From Smittia aterrima (Eukaryota; Arthropoda; Insecta; Diptera; Chironomidae): DNA of 64,000 nucleotides. This document shows, piece after piece, positions 33,151 to 60,174 of this stretch; position 1 is the stretch's first letter; each line of letters opens with the position of its first letter. The notes under the pieces are model-generated. The model did not search any database. It saw only the letters and a list, made by a program, of their open reading frames with translations, and was not told where the DNA came from. The stretch covers positions 10,798,243-10,862,242 of the forward strand of contig CP093829.1 of the NCBI GenBank assembly GCA_033063855.1, given 5' to 3'. A program made the position numbers and the translations under genes.

Positions 33151-36100
33151 CAGGAGGTTTCGGCCCTGACTTGCCAACAACAACGACAGCAATTTGATTT
33201 CCCCTTGATCGGCCCTGTATTAAGTGTGTGGAAATTGTGTAAACTTGGGAAGGATGTTGGATTTTTGACTTTGAGCGGTATGAGAGTGCTCGGTCAATGG
33301 ATTTCTCTAGTGACGGTTGGAGATCTTGAGCTCGATGCTGATGTCAGTTCAATGAACTTACAGAGTATCCTGAGCTTTTATCATCACTCGACGATCTCAG
33401 TTCGTTAGGATAAATTCGCTTGAAGAATATCAAAGTTTCACTTCATTCAGATTATACTTGACAAACATTATCCGTTGCAACGACATGAGTCTCTTGATGA
33501 CATGAATGATTTTAGAGCTTTGCAATGAAAAATTTCTTCTCATCATCATCATGATCGTATCGAAATTTCTTTGCAAAGGCATATCGTCAAACAAAATTTG
33601 CTTTGGTCTCGATCCATATTATCAAGCCACGTGTTTGACATACACAAAACGAACTTCGTTCTATTCGCAAACCTCCCATGAGACATATTTTTACAAAGCT
33701 TCAAAAGTTTCTTGACTTTATGTGCTCAATTTCGCTGTAAACGAATTTAAGATGACCTCGTCTTCACCTTCGGTTATGAAATTTCTGTGAGTCATCGACA
33801 CGATAGTGCCGAGAAGCTCTGGCAGACATCAAACGGAAAAAGTTTTCAGTAAACTTTTGGAAAATTCCATCTTTACGATTTAGCCTTAATTGAGAAATCG
33901 TGATAATTCTTCACATCATAAGACCGATTGCCTGATGAGAGCTCTCAGTCATTGTTGGTAACTTTCGAGATTTTCTTTCCTCGCTCCACTTATGATTAAA
34001 TCGAACGCGGTGGTGTTATCTGATCACATTTTTCATTCGAATCAATGAGACGAGGCGTCGATGAGTCACGAGAATTTCCGCTGGGAACACTAAAAACAAA
34101 ATAGAACCAGACAGCAGAGGTGAACTTGGCGAGTATCCGGAAACTCCAACTCATTTTACCGCATCAACCATCTGTTCCCTTCCCACTCAAAATGAACTGC
34201 ATCATGATGTCCCCATTCGAATTTGTATGAGAAGTATGGAAACGGAAACTTCACCCCAACTTGCTGTGTTTCAAACTTTAAACCTCTTCTAATGCGCAGT
34301 AATTTCCATCCTAAGGAAACCTGACGACGAATTGCGACTTGAGCGAATCGTCAGACGTCACTAAAAATGCGGAGACAAGAAAAATAAGAAGAAGTAACTG
34401 GGCGCTCATCAACGAACATTTTTTTTCAGTTTGGACATGGAAAGCCTTTAACTGCTCGAAATTGCTCAGAGAATGAACTTTTAGGTGACATAAGCTTGTT
34501 TCTCTATCTCTCTCTATCTCGTCTTGCTTCTGGCCTGCCACGTCATGTGCAAATCTCAAACATGATTACGTAAGAAAATTTCTTGTCGACTTTTTTTCTT
34601 TTTCTTCTTTTGCCTCTTCTTACAAAATCCGAAAGCGATTTGAAGTTCAACCTATTTTTACAATGTTCGACTTTCGGTATGGTGAAGCTTCTTCTCTTTA
34701 TGGCTTTTCAAATGATAGCAAGATTGATTTTATAATATTTTCCTAAAAGTTCTTCGCAGCCTTTAGCTCCCTTGTAAGAGAATTTCCCGCCAAAACACTT
34801 GAGACACAAGCAAAAGCTTCTAATTTGCAAAATTTCTTATGAAAGTTTTTCAACTTTTAAATTTTCGTATAGTCAAGCATAGAACATAGGTCCGAGGAGA
34901 ATGCGAGTGTGTGAGTTTACATAAGTTGACTGTACTTCTGTCTATTTAAAACTTTTTATCACATACTTTCAAATGCAAACTCTCCTCATGAAAAACATTT
35001 TTGTGAAATGAGTTTGGATTTCCCTTAATTATTAATAGTAAATTTCAACTGAGGAATGTGGAGCTTTAAGCTTCTTCAACTTATTACGACATAAAACTTC
35101 AGTCAAATTTGCTGACAAAGTCAATGGATGAAACATTTTACAAGTTCACTTTGTTGCAAATATTTTGGAATTTCATGTTTATAATTCATCAAACAATGTA
35201 GCTTAACACGTCAAGTGTGCTTGGGAAAAAGCGCAAAATTGTTTGAGAACATTTGTCTGAGTTAAAAATATTTATTAAAATTACTTGCATATAAAACTTT
35301 TAAAAGTTCCAAGTTCAATCCTCGAATTCACTTTAACGTCAACACAATTCTAACGATATGAGAAAAATTTCGCTAAAGTTCATCAATTCTATCAACGCCG
35401 CTTCGAAAAGCAGAGCCGACCGAGTTCATCGTGCCAGAAAGTGGCAAATTTAGACCCCCAACTCAAAAGGAAATAATAATAAAAAGATGAAGCAGAAAAT
35501 GTGATTGAAAGAGACGAACTTAGTGAAATCATCGCATCGAATACTTTGTCAGATATTTCCAAGTACGCTCGCTTCTCACAAATACTGACAGCGACAAAGA
35601 ACACTCATACCCACATAAAAACGGTAATAAATGAAAATCAGCGTGCTGGTGCTTGAAATGGTTCGTCTTGAAAGTCTTGCCCGATCACGAGAGGGAAATT
35701 TTCAGGAGGGGATTCGCGATGGCAATCACAGCTCATGTATAATTGCATTCACAGCCGTGATAAGTCGAGTATAACACAGAAACGTTTAAGATAGCGTAAC
35801 ACGTGCTTGCTTAAGAAATTTCTTAGAAACTGATTCATTCATTTATGCAGAAATTCATTTTATGGAAAAGCTCTTTAAGAATAAAACATAATCTGTACAT
35901 CTTCATCAATGATAGTAAAAACTTAAAGGGCGAGGACATTGACTCCTTAATCTCCAGTTGTCGATCCAATAAATAATTCATCAATCTTCAATTTGTGCGT
36001 GAACTTTTCATTGAAATGTCAAATACTTTTCAAGTGCCATCGTCTTAAGAAGATTCACTGGAAATAGAAATTTATGACCGAATAGAATTATTTTAAAAAC

Positions 36101-36152
36101 GAAAATGCTTTAGCTTTATTTTAAGTCTCAGAAGTAATTTAATTATTTTTAT
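33151..36152. other. Gene-poor 3 kb
   Basis: I see no gene here. Short frames occur (for example 34311-34559 on minus, with a hydrophobic leader MSAQLLLLIFLVSAFLV), but none extends into a recognisable protein. It is available for long-range regulatory elements of MEP-1. Confidence 0.45.
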
Positions 36153-36925
36153 TTAGCTTTCATCGTCATCTTCTGCGAAGGAGAGTAAACTTTTTGTTGG
36201 TTTTTCATTCTTTCGCCTTGACTTTTCTTTTCTCTCCGGTTTTACTGAAGAATTTCCTCCAACGTCCTTTTCATCGCAGCCTTCAGACTTTTCCTTTCTC
36301 TTCACCTTGAAAACAATCCTTTGACTGAGATCTGCCGGCTTTTCTGCTTCATCTGAAATGAATGATATTTCGATTTTGATTATCGGCTGATGATCAAATT
36401 TATGGAATCGCGAGACTAGCGGAAAAAATATTTTCGAAATGTGTGCGGCATAAACAAAACTCATACAAACTCTCTTGCAGCTCAAAACATGTGCTCACTT
36501 AAATGTGTGAGTTTGGCGCGAATTTGTCTCATTACGCATTTATGTTGATGTTGAATAAAATATTTTTGAATCTATCATTTTGACATTAATTATTAATCAA
36601 AAAAAATGTTTTCAATCGATTTACCTTTAGCCAGCTTCGCTGCTTCTTCTTCAGTTAGGTCACCAGCGCGCACCTGAACTACTTGGGGCTTTTCATCTTC
36701 TTTTTCCTGGTAATCCTCTTCGTCGTCGCTTAAATTATCAAGTGCAGCTCGCTAAAACCGAAATTTCTTCCTAATTATTAAGTTTCCTAAGGAAAATTTC
36801 CTTGCTTAATTTCAACAAACCTTTGCTTCAATTGTGTCAGGTTCCTTGTAACCGATTTCATCCTTAATTCTTTTCAGGAAATTTGGCTCTTCAGGTTTGA
36901 TGAATGCTACGTTTCGTTTTGACAT
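36153..36925 (-). CDS. KIAA1143 homologue (DUF4604-type nuclear protein)
   Basis: Three exons: 36925-36821, 36751-36625 and 36352-36153, giving 143 residues. The conserved start MSKRNVAFIKPEEPNFLKRI matches the animal KIAA1143 family, whose molecular role is unknown. The middle reads DEKPQVVQVRAGDLTEEEA, also conserved. The C-terminal part has IVFKVKRK and a lysine-rich tract. It ends KSLLSFAEDDDES, equivalent to the SLLSF-acidic tail of the family. There is no signal or membrane segment, consistent with a nuclear protein. It lies 224 bases below the end of the dehydrogenase gene on the same strand. Confidence 0.85.
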
Positions 36926-37149
36926 CTTTAAGCATAAAATATTTCACTTCCTTACACAAATCACACTAAAATTAAGAAATTTCTTGTCAGATTTCGAAGC
37001 AAGAATTTGTTTTGTTTACATGAGAACAGCTGATTTGCCCATCTCAGTTTCTTTCCCTGCCCAGGTCGCAAAAAAATTATTTGAATAATTTCAAGCTTTA
37101 TTTCATATGAATCAAGCTAAATAAACACGCTGGATCAATTAAGATTGTT

Positions 37150-38388
37150 TTAATTAATGAACTTGATTGGTGAGATTCCGAGTCGCTTTGAAAGTTCTTC
37201 ACAAGTCTTGATTTGATTTTCTGTATAACGGACACCACCTTCGCTATCAACTTTTTTCATGTGAAGCTTTTCTGGATCGCCAGCTATTAAAACTGGATTT
37301 TCTTTATCTACTGGAGTTAAGTTTCTCAAAATATCGTTCATTTCGCTCATTCGTCCTGTGAAACCTGGGGCGAAACATTTCGGATCAAGGGCTAAGAAAA
37401 ACTGTCCAAGATTTGCTTCTGAATCTGCTCCGGAATGAGTCCACTTTCTGACTTTCGTTGAGAAGTTAGCACCAGCAAGAATACCACATAGAACCTCAAC
37501 CATGGCGGCAAGGCCGTATCCTTTAAAACCAGAAGTAATTTCATCTCCGCCGAGAGGAGCGAGACAACCACTTTCAAATGCCAAATTTGCATCTGTCGTC
37601 ATTTTTCCTTTCGTATCATGCGCCCAACCGTGAGGAATTGGAACTCCTTTACGTCTCTGAATCTCAATTTTGCCAACAGCCACAGCAGTCGTAGCCATGT
37701 CAAGGACAAAAGAGTCTCCTTTATCTGCAGGCGCTGCGAACGAGATTGGGTTTGTTCCTAAGCCCGCTTCCATGCTTCTTGTTGGGCTCATCAATGGTGA
37801 AGTGTTTGTAGCTGACATGCCAATGAATCCTTTTTCCATTGCTCGGATCGTATACCACCCAGCAATTCCATAATGGTTTGATCCTAAAAAAAAGTTGAAA
37901 TGTTAATTGTTCTCTCATTTAAATTCTAGAATGATTTACGTTTTGCGCAAACGACTCCGACACCTGTTGTTTTCGCCTTTTCAATTGCTAAGTCCATGCA
38001 GAAATTACCAACGACCGCTCCAAGACCATTGAGGCCATCAACCCAAGCCGTTGCTGGAGTTTCATTCAAAACTTTTGGAGTGGCATTGCCGTCAGTGGAA
38101 TTCTTATGCAAATCGTTGATGTACATTTCCAATCGATTCATGCCATGACTGAAATGTCCTCTATAATCGGCTTCAACTAGGAGATCAGCCATTGCCTGAG
38201 CATTTTCTTGGCTCGTCTTCGATTTTAAGAAGCAATCGACCATAAAGCGTCGTGATTCTTCAATTGATATCAACCCCAACTTATCTGAAAATGATTAGAC
38301 GTTTTATTTGATTTGAAGACTACTTGTGTTTCTCATAAACTACTCAAGAAAGAGAAGGTAAACAAAACTTACTGTCACTCGATGACAT
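37150..38388 (-). CDS. Ldh2/MDH2-type malate/L-lactate dehydrogenase
   Basis: Three exons: 38388-38373, 38284-37940 and 37883-37150, giving 364 residues, the normal length. This is the NAD(P)-dependent oxidoreductase family of bacterial YjmC/YlbC and archaeal malate or sulfolactate dehydrogenases, unrelated to classical LDH/MDH. Visible motifs are ADYRGHFSHGMNRL (the catalytic-region SHG), AKRSNHYGIAGWY (the conserved S-x-H-x-G), GLGTNPISFAAPA, and GFKGYGLAAMVEVLCGILAG. The first exon codes only five residues and joins in phase 1. There is no targeting peptide, so cytosolic. The physiological substrate in insects is not known. Confidence 0.9.
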
Positions 38389-39747
38389 TCTGATTGCAGA
38401 TAAACTTGGTTTCCAGCACTTTTGAGAAAATCCTGTTGACGATTGAAATAACACGCGTGAGTTTGGAATGATGATAAGCAACTGATGAATATTCTTGGGA
38501 CTTGAAGAAAAATATTTGATTAGAGAGAAGAGTCAACTAGTTTGTTGATGACTTCGTCATAAAAATTAAAATTATGCTGGTAGCTATTGATCGTTATTAA
38601 CTGCATGACGTCTCTATTTGATCTTGAAAGTTCATTTTACTTCGCAACATTTCAACAAATTGATCAAACAAAAATATTTATCTTCGGGAAATTTTATTTC
38701 TAAATAACAGTGAATAGCTAATTTGTTCGAGATATTTAATATTTGTCTCTGATGAATAATTCAAACACTTGATTACCTTCCGACTTGATATAGCCGACTG
38801 AAACACTTCTATTCAAACTGTGATGTTGTCTTAGTAAATTTGTAGACCTAACTATTACACTCCATGAATAATTCTTCATAATTGTTGAACACAGAATCTT
38901 TGCTGGGAACTTTGGATTCATTTTGACGACGAACCTTTCACACAACTTTAATCTGAAATTGAATTTCTACTTCTCTGGACCAATAAATCAATGTTCTTAT
39001 CAAACTTTAAAGATTATCAAGTTGACGCCTTGCGACTTGTGAAAAACACTGTAAACAGAGAAACTTGTAAATATTTTTTTGGAACTTGCTTGTATGCGAG
39101 AACCTATCACACACAAGTCATGCGGCGAACTTAAATAAATATTTACAAGTTTACGAGAAGAATGCACAGAACTGCATATGATTCTCAAGGTTAAAAGATT
39201 TTTTTGCGGTTTTCTTAAAATTTCAATGTCAACAGAAATTTTATTAAACTTAGAAACTTCTCGCAGTTGTTTATATTCAGGAAATTAATTAAATCGGAGT
39301 ACAAACTCGAAATTCTGAACAAAAACTTTTAGGAGCTTTCAAATGTCAACTCAATGTTACACTCCCCAAGTTTTCTCTGAAAATTTTTATCGGAAAAGCG
39401 GAAACAGAGAAATGCGGGAAAACTTTCTCACGCTCTCTCTCTTTTTATTTTTCAACACCAATCGTTCTCAAACTATTTTCAAATAATTTCAAATATTCAT
39501 TCATTTTCTTCAGTTTTTCTTCAATGAAAATATTTTCAAAGTTGTGAAGAACTTGTAAAAAGTTTTTATTACAAAAATTCTTTTTCGGGTATTCAAAGAG
39601 TGAATCATCAAATGTTTATCTTTCGTTTGAGGCAAAACGATATTTCGGTTTATTATGAAATTGTGTGAAATATAAATTACTGAGCTTTACTTTGAATACT
39701 TCTGTTTTCATCAAACAATCAGTAGAACCAGAAGTGACTTAATTAAA
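38389..39747. other. Intergenic region between divergent dehydrogenase and ankyrin-type genes
   Basis: Both neighbours start outward from this 1.36 kb. It is AT-rich with short CT and TTT runs (about 39430-39445). I see no coding sequence. A TCAGTAG initiator-like element at about 39719 precedes the ankyrin-type gene. Confidence 0.5.
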
Positions 39748-42435
39748 ATGGATGCAATATTTCCAAAGCAGTACAATCGCGGAGTAATCGAATTAAGTGG
39801 AGTGAGTGACTTCATCAGATTTTGTGGCTCTGGAGATATAGACAAAATTAAAGGTTGTTTGGCGGAAAATGTGAACATTTATGAACAAGACAAGACTGAT
39901 CGCTATTATCTTCCTCTTTTTGTCGCACTTGGCGAAAAGAACCAGGAAGTTATCGATCTATTGCTCGATGTTTACGAGCGTGACCTTGAGGCGCTGGAAG
40001 GAACCAATTTCACTCGCGCTTTGCTCGCATTTCCAGAAGATCAAACTGAAGAGTTTTGGAAAACAGTTGAGACAGAAGCTTCAGACAATGTTATTCCAGT
40101 TTTGATAAAGAACAACAACAGCGAGACACCAAAATGCGTTTATCTCCGCAAGCAATTGAAAGACCGAAACGACTTGTCGCATAAATTCGCAAATGACCTT
40201 GAAGACAAGAATGAAGTTTGCGATTTAAATTGGAGATCGATTTATGATTACGAAGATGACACGTTTCTCCACATTGCAATTTATAATCGATTGAAACCGA
40301 CGGTAAGACGTCTTTTGAATAATCGAACAGTCGAAAGAAATTTTGCAACTCGTCAAAAGTATATTCCGCTACATTACGCGTTTTATGTCGGGAACTTTGA
40401 GGCTATCAACGAGCTTACGTCAACTTTAGAGGATGGAAAATCTTTGGAAGAACCGAGTTTCTTGTATCAAGTAATTCAGTCAGGAAAACTGAGCGTTATC
40501 AATTTTTTTATTTCAAAACTAATGGAAAATGGGAAAACTTTGAAGGAAATTTTGAGAACTTCCTTTGTTTTTGATGATTTTCCTTACTCACGCGAAGAAA
40601 AAGAAAAAGATTTTCTGTTCCACGTCCTGGTGAAGGCTGGAAACTTTATTAGTTTCATTAATGAATCGAAGTTTTCATTCAAAGATGAGGACTTTTTCAT
40701 TCAGAATAGCAAAGGCGAAACAATTTTGCATCTTCTTGTCTCAAGTTTTTCTGAAAAAATAAGTTTAAAAATTAAACGAATTAGACAGATTGCTGAAAGA
40801 TTTCCAAAGCTTCTTTTAATTGAAAACAACGAATGCCAGTTACCTCTTCATTACGCTGCGCTGTCTGATGTTCTTGGCCAGAGACTTTATCATTGTTTGC
40901 ACGAGCTAACAGTTGAAGAAAGTGGAAATCAAGATATATTTTTCTCGAACAACGAAGTTGCTTTAAAAACCTTGGAGAAAGCCATTGAAGTACACAGAGG
41001 ACTGTCGGAGGAATACTTGAAGAATTTCAAGAAGCTCGTTGAAAGCAATGGACCCAGATTACTTCAAACAACGATTAGTGTCGAATATAATTTGAAAAGT
41101 TTAAGAGGAATCCTTTCACTGAAGATTAATCCAAATGAATTTTATAACGGAACAAATACTTTCCTCGCAATAACGTCCTTGAATACTGCGGCTATTCTGA
41201 GGAGGCGACCTTACGAAGAAGTTAACAATCGCTTCAAGATGCTCGTCGACTATCACAAAATTGAGGACTTCAATGCACGAGATCAATCAGGAACAACTTT
41301 GTTTATGAACATCGTCGCTTTCAGCAGAGACAATGACTACATCAGATATTGCATTGAATCTGGAGCGGACTGCAAGGCAAAGAACGATGAAAACTTCAGT
41401 TGCTTGCATTTTGCAGCTACAAATCATAAGAACGAAGAAATTATTGGAATCCTTTTAAATCATGGAGCGGATCCCTTAGCAATTGGAAACTCTTTAAATC
41501 AAATGGCAATTCATTTTGCTATTGAATGCGATAACTTAGTCGCTGTCAACACGCTGATTGCTTCATTGAGAGACGAAGACTTGGAGCGAACTTCTGGAAA
41601 CAAAGGAGAAACTTTAATTCAACAATGCTTCAGTCAACACAACGAGGCAATTATCAAACTTATTTGGGATTTATATGCGTCAAGAGGCATCAAAATAAAT
41701 GTAAACCAAACTAATTCTAAAGGACAAAATCTTCCTATGATCGCTTTAAATGTTTGCTACTGTGAACATCTCGATTTTATTTTATCACAATTCATTGACG
41801 AAGTGAACTTTGAAATCAAGGATAGCGATGGAAATACATTTGCTCATTTATTTTCTGCTTGTCAACAAGCAATCAACCGAACCAGTTTAATTGACAAGTT
41901 TCCAGTTCTTGCTAAAGTTCTGAATGATCAATTGAACGAGAAGAATTCTGAAGAAGAAGAAATTACTGCGATGGATCACATGGCGGAACTTTGTTCTCGA
42001 TTGGAATCGACTGACGAAGCCTTTCCAAAGTTTTTAATTCAATACATTTCGCTCGACAATCTGAAAATTAACTTTCACAAATTTGTGCAAAGTTTTATTT
42101 TGGTACAAATGTTGATTGAGCATTTTCCAAATATTTTGGATGATGCTGATGGTTATGAAATTTTAATGGAATCTCTCAGCGAACAAAATGTTTTCATCTT
42201 CTTGCTTGAAAAGTTAAATCTTCATAAAGTGAAGAGCTCCACAACTTCAAGAAACATTCTTCATCTTGTTTGTGCGAACAACGATTCTCGCATTATTGAT
42301 TCCGTGTTAAAAAGAATGAGTGATAACGCCTTTAAGAGTCTTGTTGAAGAACTCGATGCAGACAACAAGAAGCCATTGGAGTTACTAAATGAAGCAAATA
42401 AAGTTTTGTTTGGAAATTGTTTCTTATTAAAATAA
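39748..42435 (+). CDS. Intronless ankyrin-repeat-type protein (orphan)
   Basis: Single exon, 895 residues, a contrast with the intron-rich neighbours. Function is not known. Ankyrin-like helices are scattered and degenerate: DDTFLHIAIYNRLKPTVRRL (about 170), PLHYAFYVGNFEAINEL (about 208), GETILHLLVSS (about 325), QLPLHYAALSDV (about 367). The clearest pair is SCLHFAATNHKNEEIIGILL then NHGADPL and MAIHFAIECDNLVAVNTLI (about 550-610), and the last is RNILHLVCANNDSRIIDSVL (about 835). No membrane helix, death domain or catalytic motif is visible. An N-terminal section (YDFxxxGDIDKIKGCL-like) also looks ankyrin-derived. It may be a cytoplasmic scaffold. Confidence 0.75.
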   Translation: MDAIFPKQYNRGVIELSGVSDFIRFCGSGDIDKIKGCLAENVNIYEQDKTDRYYLPLFVALGEKNQEVIDLLLDVYERDLEALEGTNFTRALLAFPEDQTEEFWKTVETEASDNVIPVLIKNNNSETPKCVYLRKQLKDRNDLSHKFANDLEDKNEVCDLNWRSIYDYEDDTFLHIAIYNRLKPTVRRLLNNRTVERNFATRQKYIPLHYAFYVGNFEAINELTSTLEDGKSLEEPSFLYQVIQSGKLSVINFFISKLMENGKTLKEILRTSFVFDDFPYSREEKEKDFLFHVLVKAGNFISFINESKFSFKDEDFFIQNSKGETILHLLVSSFSEKISLKIKRIRQIAERFPKLLLIENNECQLPLHYAALSDVLGQRLYHCLHELTVEESGNQDIFFSNNEVALKTLEKAIEVHRGLSEEYLKNFKKLVESNGPRLLQTTISVEYNLKSLRGILSLKINPNEFYNGTNTFLAITSLNTAAILRRRPYEEVNNRFKMLVDYHKIEDFNARDQSGTTLFMNIVAFSRDNDYIRYCIESGADCKAKNDENFSCLHFAATNHKNEEIIGILLNHGADPLAIGNSLNQMAIHFAIECDNLVAVNTLIASLRDEDLERTSGNKGETLIQQCFSQHNEAIIKLIWDLYASRGIKINVNQTNSKGQNLPMIALNVCYCEHLDFILSQFIDEVNFEIKDSDGNTFAHLFSACQQAINRTSLIDKFPVLAKVLNDQLNEKNSEEEEITAMDHMAELCSRLESTDEAFPKFLIQYISLDNLKINFHKFVQSFILVQMLIEHFPNILDDADGYEILMESLSEQNVFIFLLEKLNLHKVKSSTTSRNILHLVCANNDSRIIDSVLKRMSDNAFKSLVEELDADNKKPLELLNEANKVLFGNCFLLK

Positions 42436-42601
42436 ATGCATGAGAAGCTTTTCGGATAAATTCAGTTTCAAAAAGTTTTTTACGAACTTCAAAGCAACAG
42501 ATTAAATCGAAATAAAGAAAACAATTTTTGTCGATAATAATATTCTACTTTTATTCGATTTCTAACACAGTTTGTGTAACTATTGCGATAAACTCAAAAA
42601 C

Positions 42602-43222
42602 TTATAATTCATTTTTTGATTTGATTTTATGAGTCTTCTTCGATGATTTCTTATAAGTTTTTGAATCTTTTACTCGTTTTTGTTTTTTGTCACCTTGAGA
42701 CTTCATTTTGCTACTCGACGATTTCTTTTGCTGATTACGATTTTTATCTTGATTGCGAGTGTCCCGCTTAACCTTTCCTTGTTTTTCGCTTTGCTTGACA
42801 CGTTTTTCTTCAGCCTCTGTCTTCACTTTGCCAACCTTGCGAATTATTTTCGACAGCTTTTCGCCTTCTGTCTTTACTCGACATGTTTTTCCTTCCTTGA
42901 GATTAACAACTGGCTTTTGTGCAACTTCAACTACTTCCTCTTCAACAAGCTCTACATCTAAATTTTCGTCGATTACCGGCTCCTCAGAATTCTCAGTTTC
43001 GTCACCATCACAAGGCAGAGACTCAACTTCTTCCTCAACAATCTCTTCTTCCACAATTTCGTCCTCAATTACTGAACCATGCTTGCAATTATTATTTTCC
43101 TTGTTATTTTTCTGCGAAGTCGCTTGAGCAATTAAGCAAACCTAACGAAATCAATTAATATTTGAAAATAAATTGTGAAGCTCGAGTAATCTCACCGTGA
43201 GTAAAATCCAAAGTAACTTCAT
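42602..43222 (-). CDS. Orphan secreted protein, acidic N-half and lysine-rich C-half
   Basis: Not recognised. Two exons: 43222-43196 and 43141-42602, giving 188 residues. The signal peptide is MKLLWILLTVCLIAQATS, then QKNNKENNNCKHG. Residues of about 35-85 are strongly acidic (DEIVEEEIVEEEVESLPC), and from about 95 to the end the protein is Lys/Arg/Ser/Gln-rich (KSSSSKMKSQGDKKQKRVKD). There are three cysteines in the mature part (NNCKHG, LPCDGD, KTCRVK). The bipartite charge pattern with sparse cysteine recalls cocoon, tube-silk or salivary secretions of midges, which is inference only. Confidence 0.72.
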
Positions 43223-44059
43223 GGTGTATCACTTCAAACAATTCAAAACAACGAATGGAAACTTTTATCTTCAGTCGTCTCCTTTTTAATCTTGATAAAG
43301 CCGCATCTCGCGACAGCTCAAGTGACATTTGATAAGACAGTGAATTGCATCTCAAGTTGCAGTAAATCATGGCTGAATCGCAAATATTATTCGGCTTGCG
43401 CTTCTTTGTTGCAAATCGCATTTTCGGAATCATACCTATGTATTGTATCACTCAAGGCTTTTGTAATCAAGTCATTAACCGGAGAAGAGGTAAAAATGAG
43501 AAAACTTGTGAGTCATTTTGATTTCATCTTTATTATCATTGACATTGAAGTCTTTAAAACGTTCCTTTCCAGAACAAACCAATAAGAGAGAAAAATTGAC
43601 AAGATCTGAGGCAGAAAAATGTCCTCAAATCAATGGACTCTGCTCTAAAGTTAGAACATAAACTCCTGATCTAACTTTTTCTACTCATCGGAGATAAACA
43701 TTTGAACGCTTCGAGGCTAAAACTATTTACAATTCCTCGATGCACAGAAAAATATTTCGCAATTATTGTAAATTTAGTTTTCCAGTAGACATCAATGAAA
43801 GATTTTAGGAATGTCAACCTCTCTCGGTGAATCCTATTCCTGCACATTCTGAATTCATCACTGGAGTGTAAACTCGTCAGAAATCAAAGTCTCGTTCGTA
43901 GAAAAATATCACTTAATCCAATTGTAAATTTTGTATTTTCTTCATCTTGAAATCTCTAGCAATTCTCTTGAACGAACATAAACTGAGAACTGAATGTAAA
44001 CTAAATCGTAAATCAACACTTAAGCATAGTAAAAGTAAGAATGAAGCCTTTCTGGTCGT
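43223..44059. other. Intergenic region between secreted-protein start and Ogt end
   Basis: It holds the promoter of the secreted-protein gene and the 3' UTR of Ogt. The open frame at 43292-43585 has no family resemblance. Confidence 0.5.
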
Positions 44060-59274
<15,215 letters not shown>

Positions 59275-59548
59275 CGTGATCCTTATGTTTTTCTTTAAGA
59301 CTATTTAGTCTTGTCCACTTTTCCAATATATTTTAAAGCGCGAATTTTGTCGTTTTCTTCCGCAATTTTTAATTTCGTTTATTTTCACGACACGAGCAAA
59401 TTTTTGGATTATTGAAAACGTTCATCATCTTCACAAATCCCAAGTCGTTCAATCTTCAAAAATCCCAAATCAAGTTGGGTGTGTTTTTAAAAAGTTTCTG
59501 TCTTTTAATTAAATTTTCTGTTTTAATAAAGATTTCTGACCCTCAAAA
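59275..59548. promoter_or_regulatory. Bidirectional promoter region between Ogt and Ly6 gene
   Basis: The Ogt ATG (59274, minus) and the Ly6 gene ATG (59549, plus) are 274 bases apart, head to head, so both core promoters must lie here. No TATA box is clear. It is AT-rich. Confidence 0.55.
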
Positions 59549-60174
59549 ATGGAATTTTCCAAAGTTGTAGCAACGATCATCATTTTGGTGTCGTTGTTTG
59601 AGGCTTGTAAGTGATAGAAATGAAATTGAGCAAAGGAAATTGGTTTGTTTACACCAAAATGTTTATTGTGCTTCTTTCAGCATCTGCACTCGAGTGCTAC
59701 GTCTGTTCAAATCAATCCGACAACACACAGAAGTGCCTTAACACGATCAAGACATGTGAGCCTGATGAAGATGTTTGCAAGACCGAAATTCGATGGGGTA
59801 AATATTTTAGCAATTCAGGGCGGGACCAATTAGAAACTTAATGCATTAATTATTTTAGGTTCAACTCCGTACTGGGATTTCGGTGCACCGAAGCAGTTTT
59901 ATGTCTCGAAAAGTTGCGCAACAAAGAAGAAGTGTCAAGCAATTCGCTCAAAGTATATGCCGTACTGCACTCATATCTGGTACGAGGATTGGTCTTGTTC
60001 CGAATGTTGTCTCGGAGATCGATGCAATTATTATGTTATCGTGAGTCATCATACTACACACTTCATAGTCTCTTCGTTATTTAATTTATTCTTCAATTTT
60101 AGAGCGGTGGATCATCGCTTATCGCATCGTTTGCTGCCTTAGTGTCAGCCTACATTCTCAGTAGGCTGATTTAG
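59549..60174 (+). CDS. Ly6/uPAR-type GPI-anchored protein
   Basis: Four exons: 59549-59606, 59681-59797, 59859-60040 and 60103-60174, giving 142 residues. The signal peptide is MEFSKVVATIIILVSLFEAS. The mature protein starts ALECYVCSNQSD and has the three-finger cysteine spacing ending in CSECCLGDRCNYYV, with CxxC and CN at the expected places. A C-terminal hydrophobic tail (SLIASFAALVSAYILSRLI) marks a GPI-anchor signal. Insect members (crooked, boudin, quiver, coiled) act in septate junctions or ion-channel regulation; I cannot assign a specific one. It is head to head with Ogt. Confidence 0.85.

Noticed and set aside
34311..34559. Minus-strand frame with a hydrophobic leader like a small secreted peptide
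   Set aside because: It ends right after the leader, there is no cleavage or amidation motif for a neuropeptide, and no good donor leads to a further exon.
43292..43585. 97-codon plus-strand frame between Ogt and the secreted-protein gene
   Set aside because: No recognisable domain, and it overlaps the likely promoter of the minus-strand gene.
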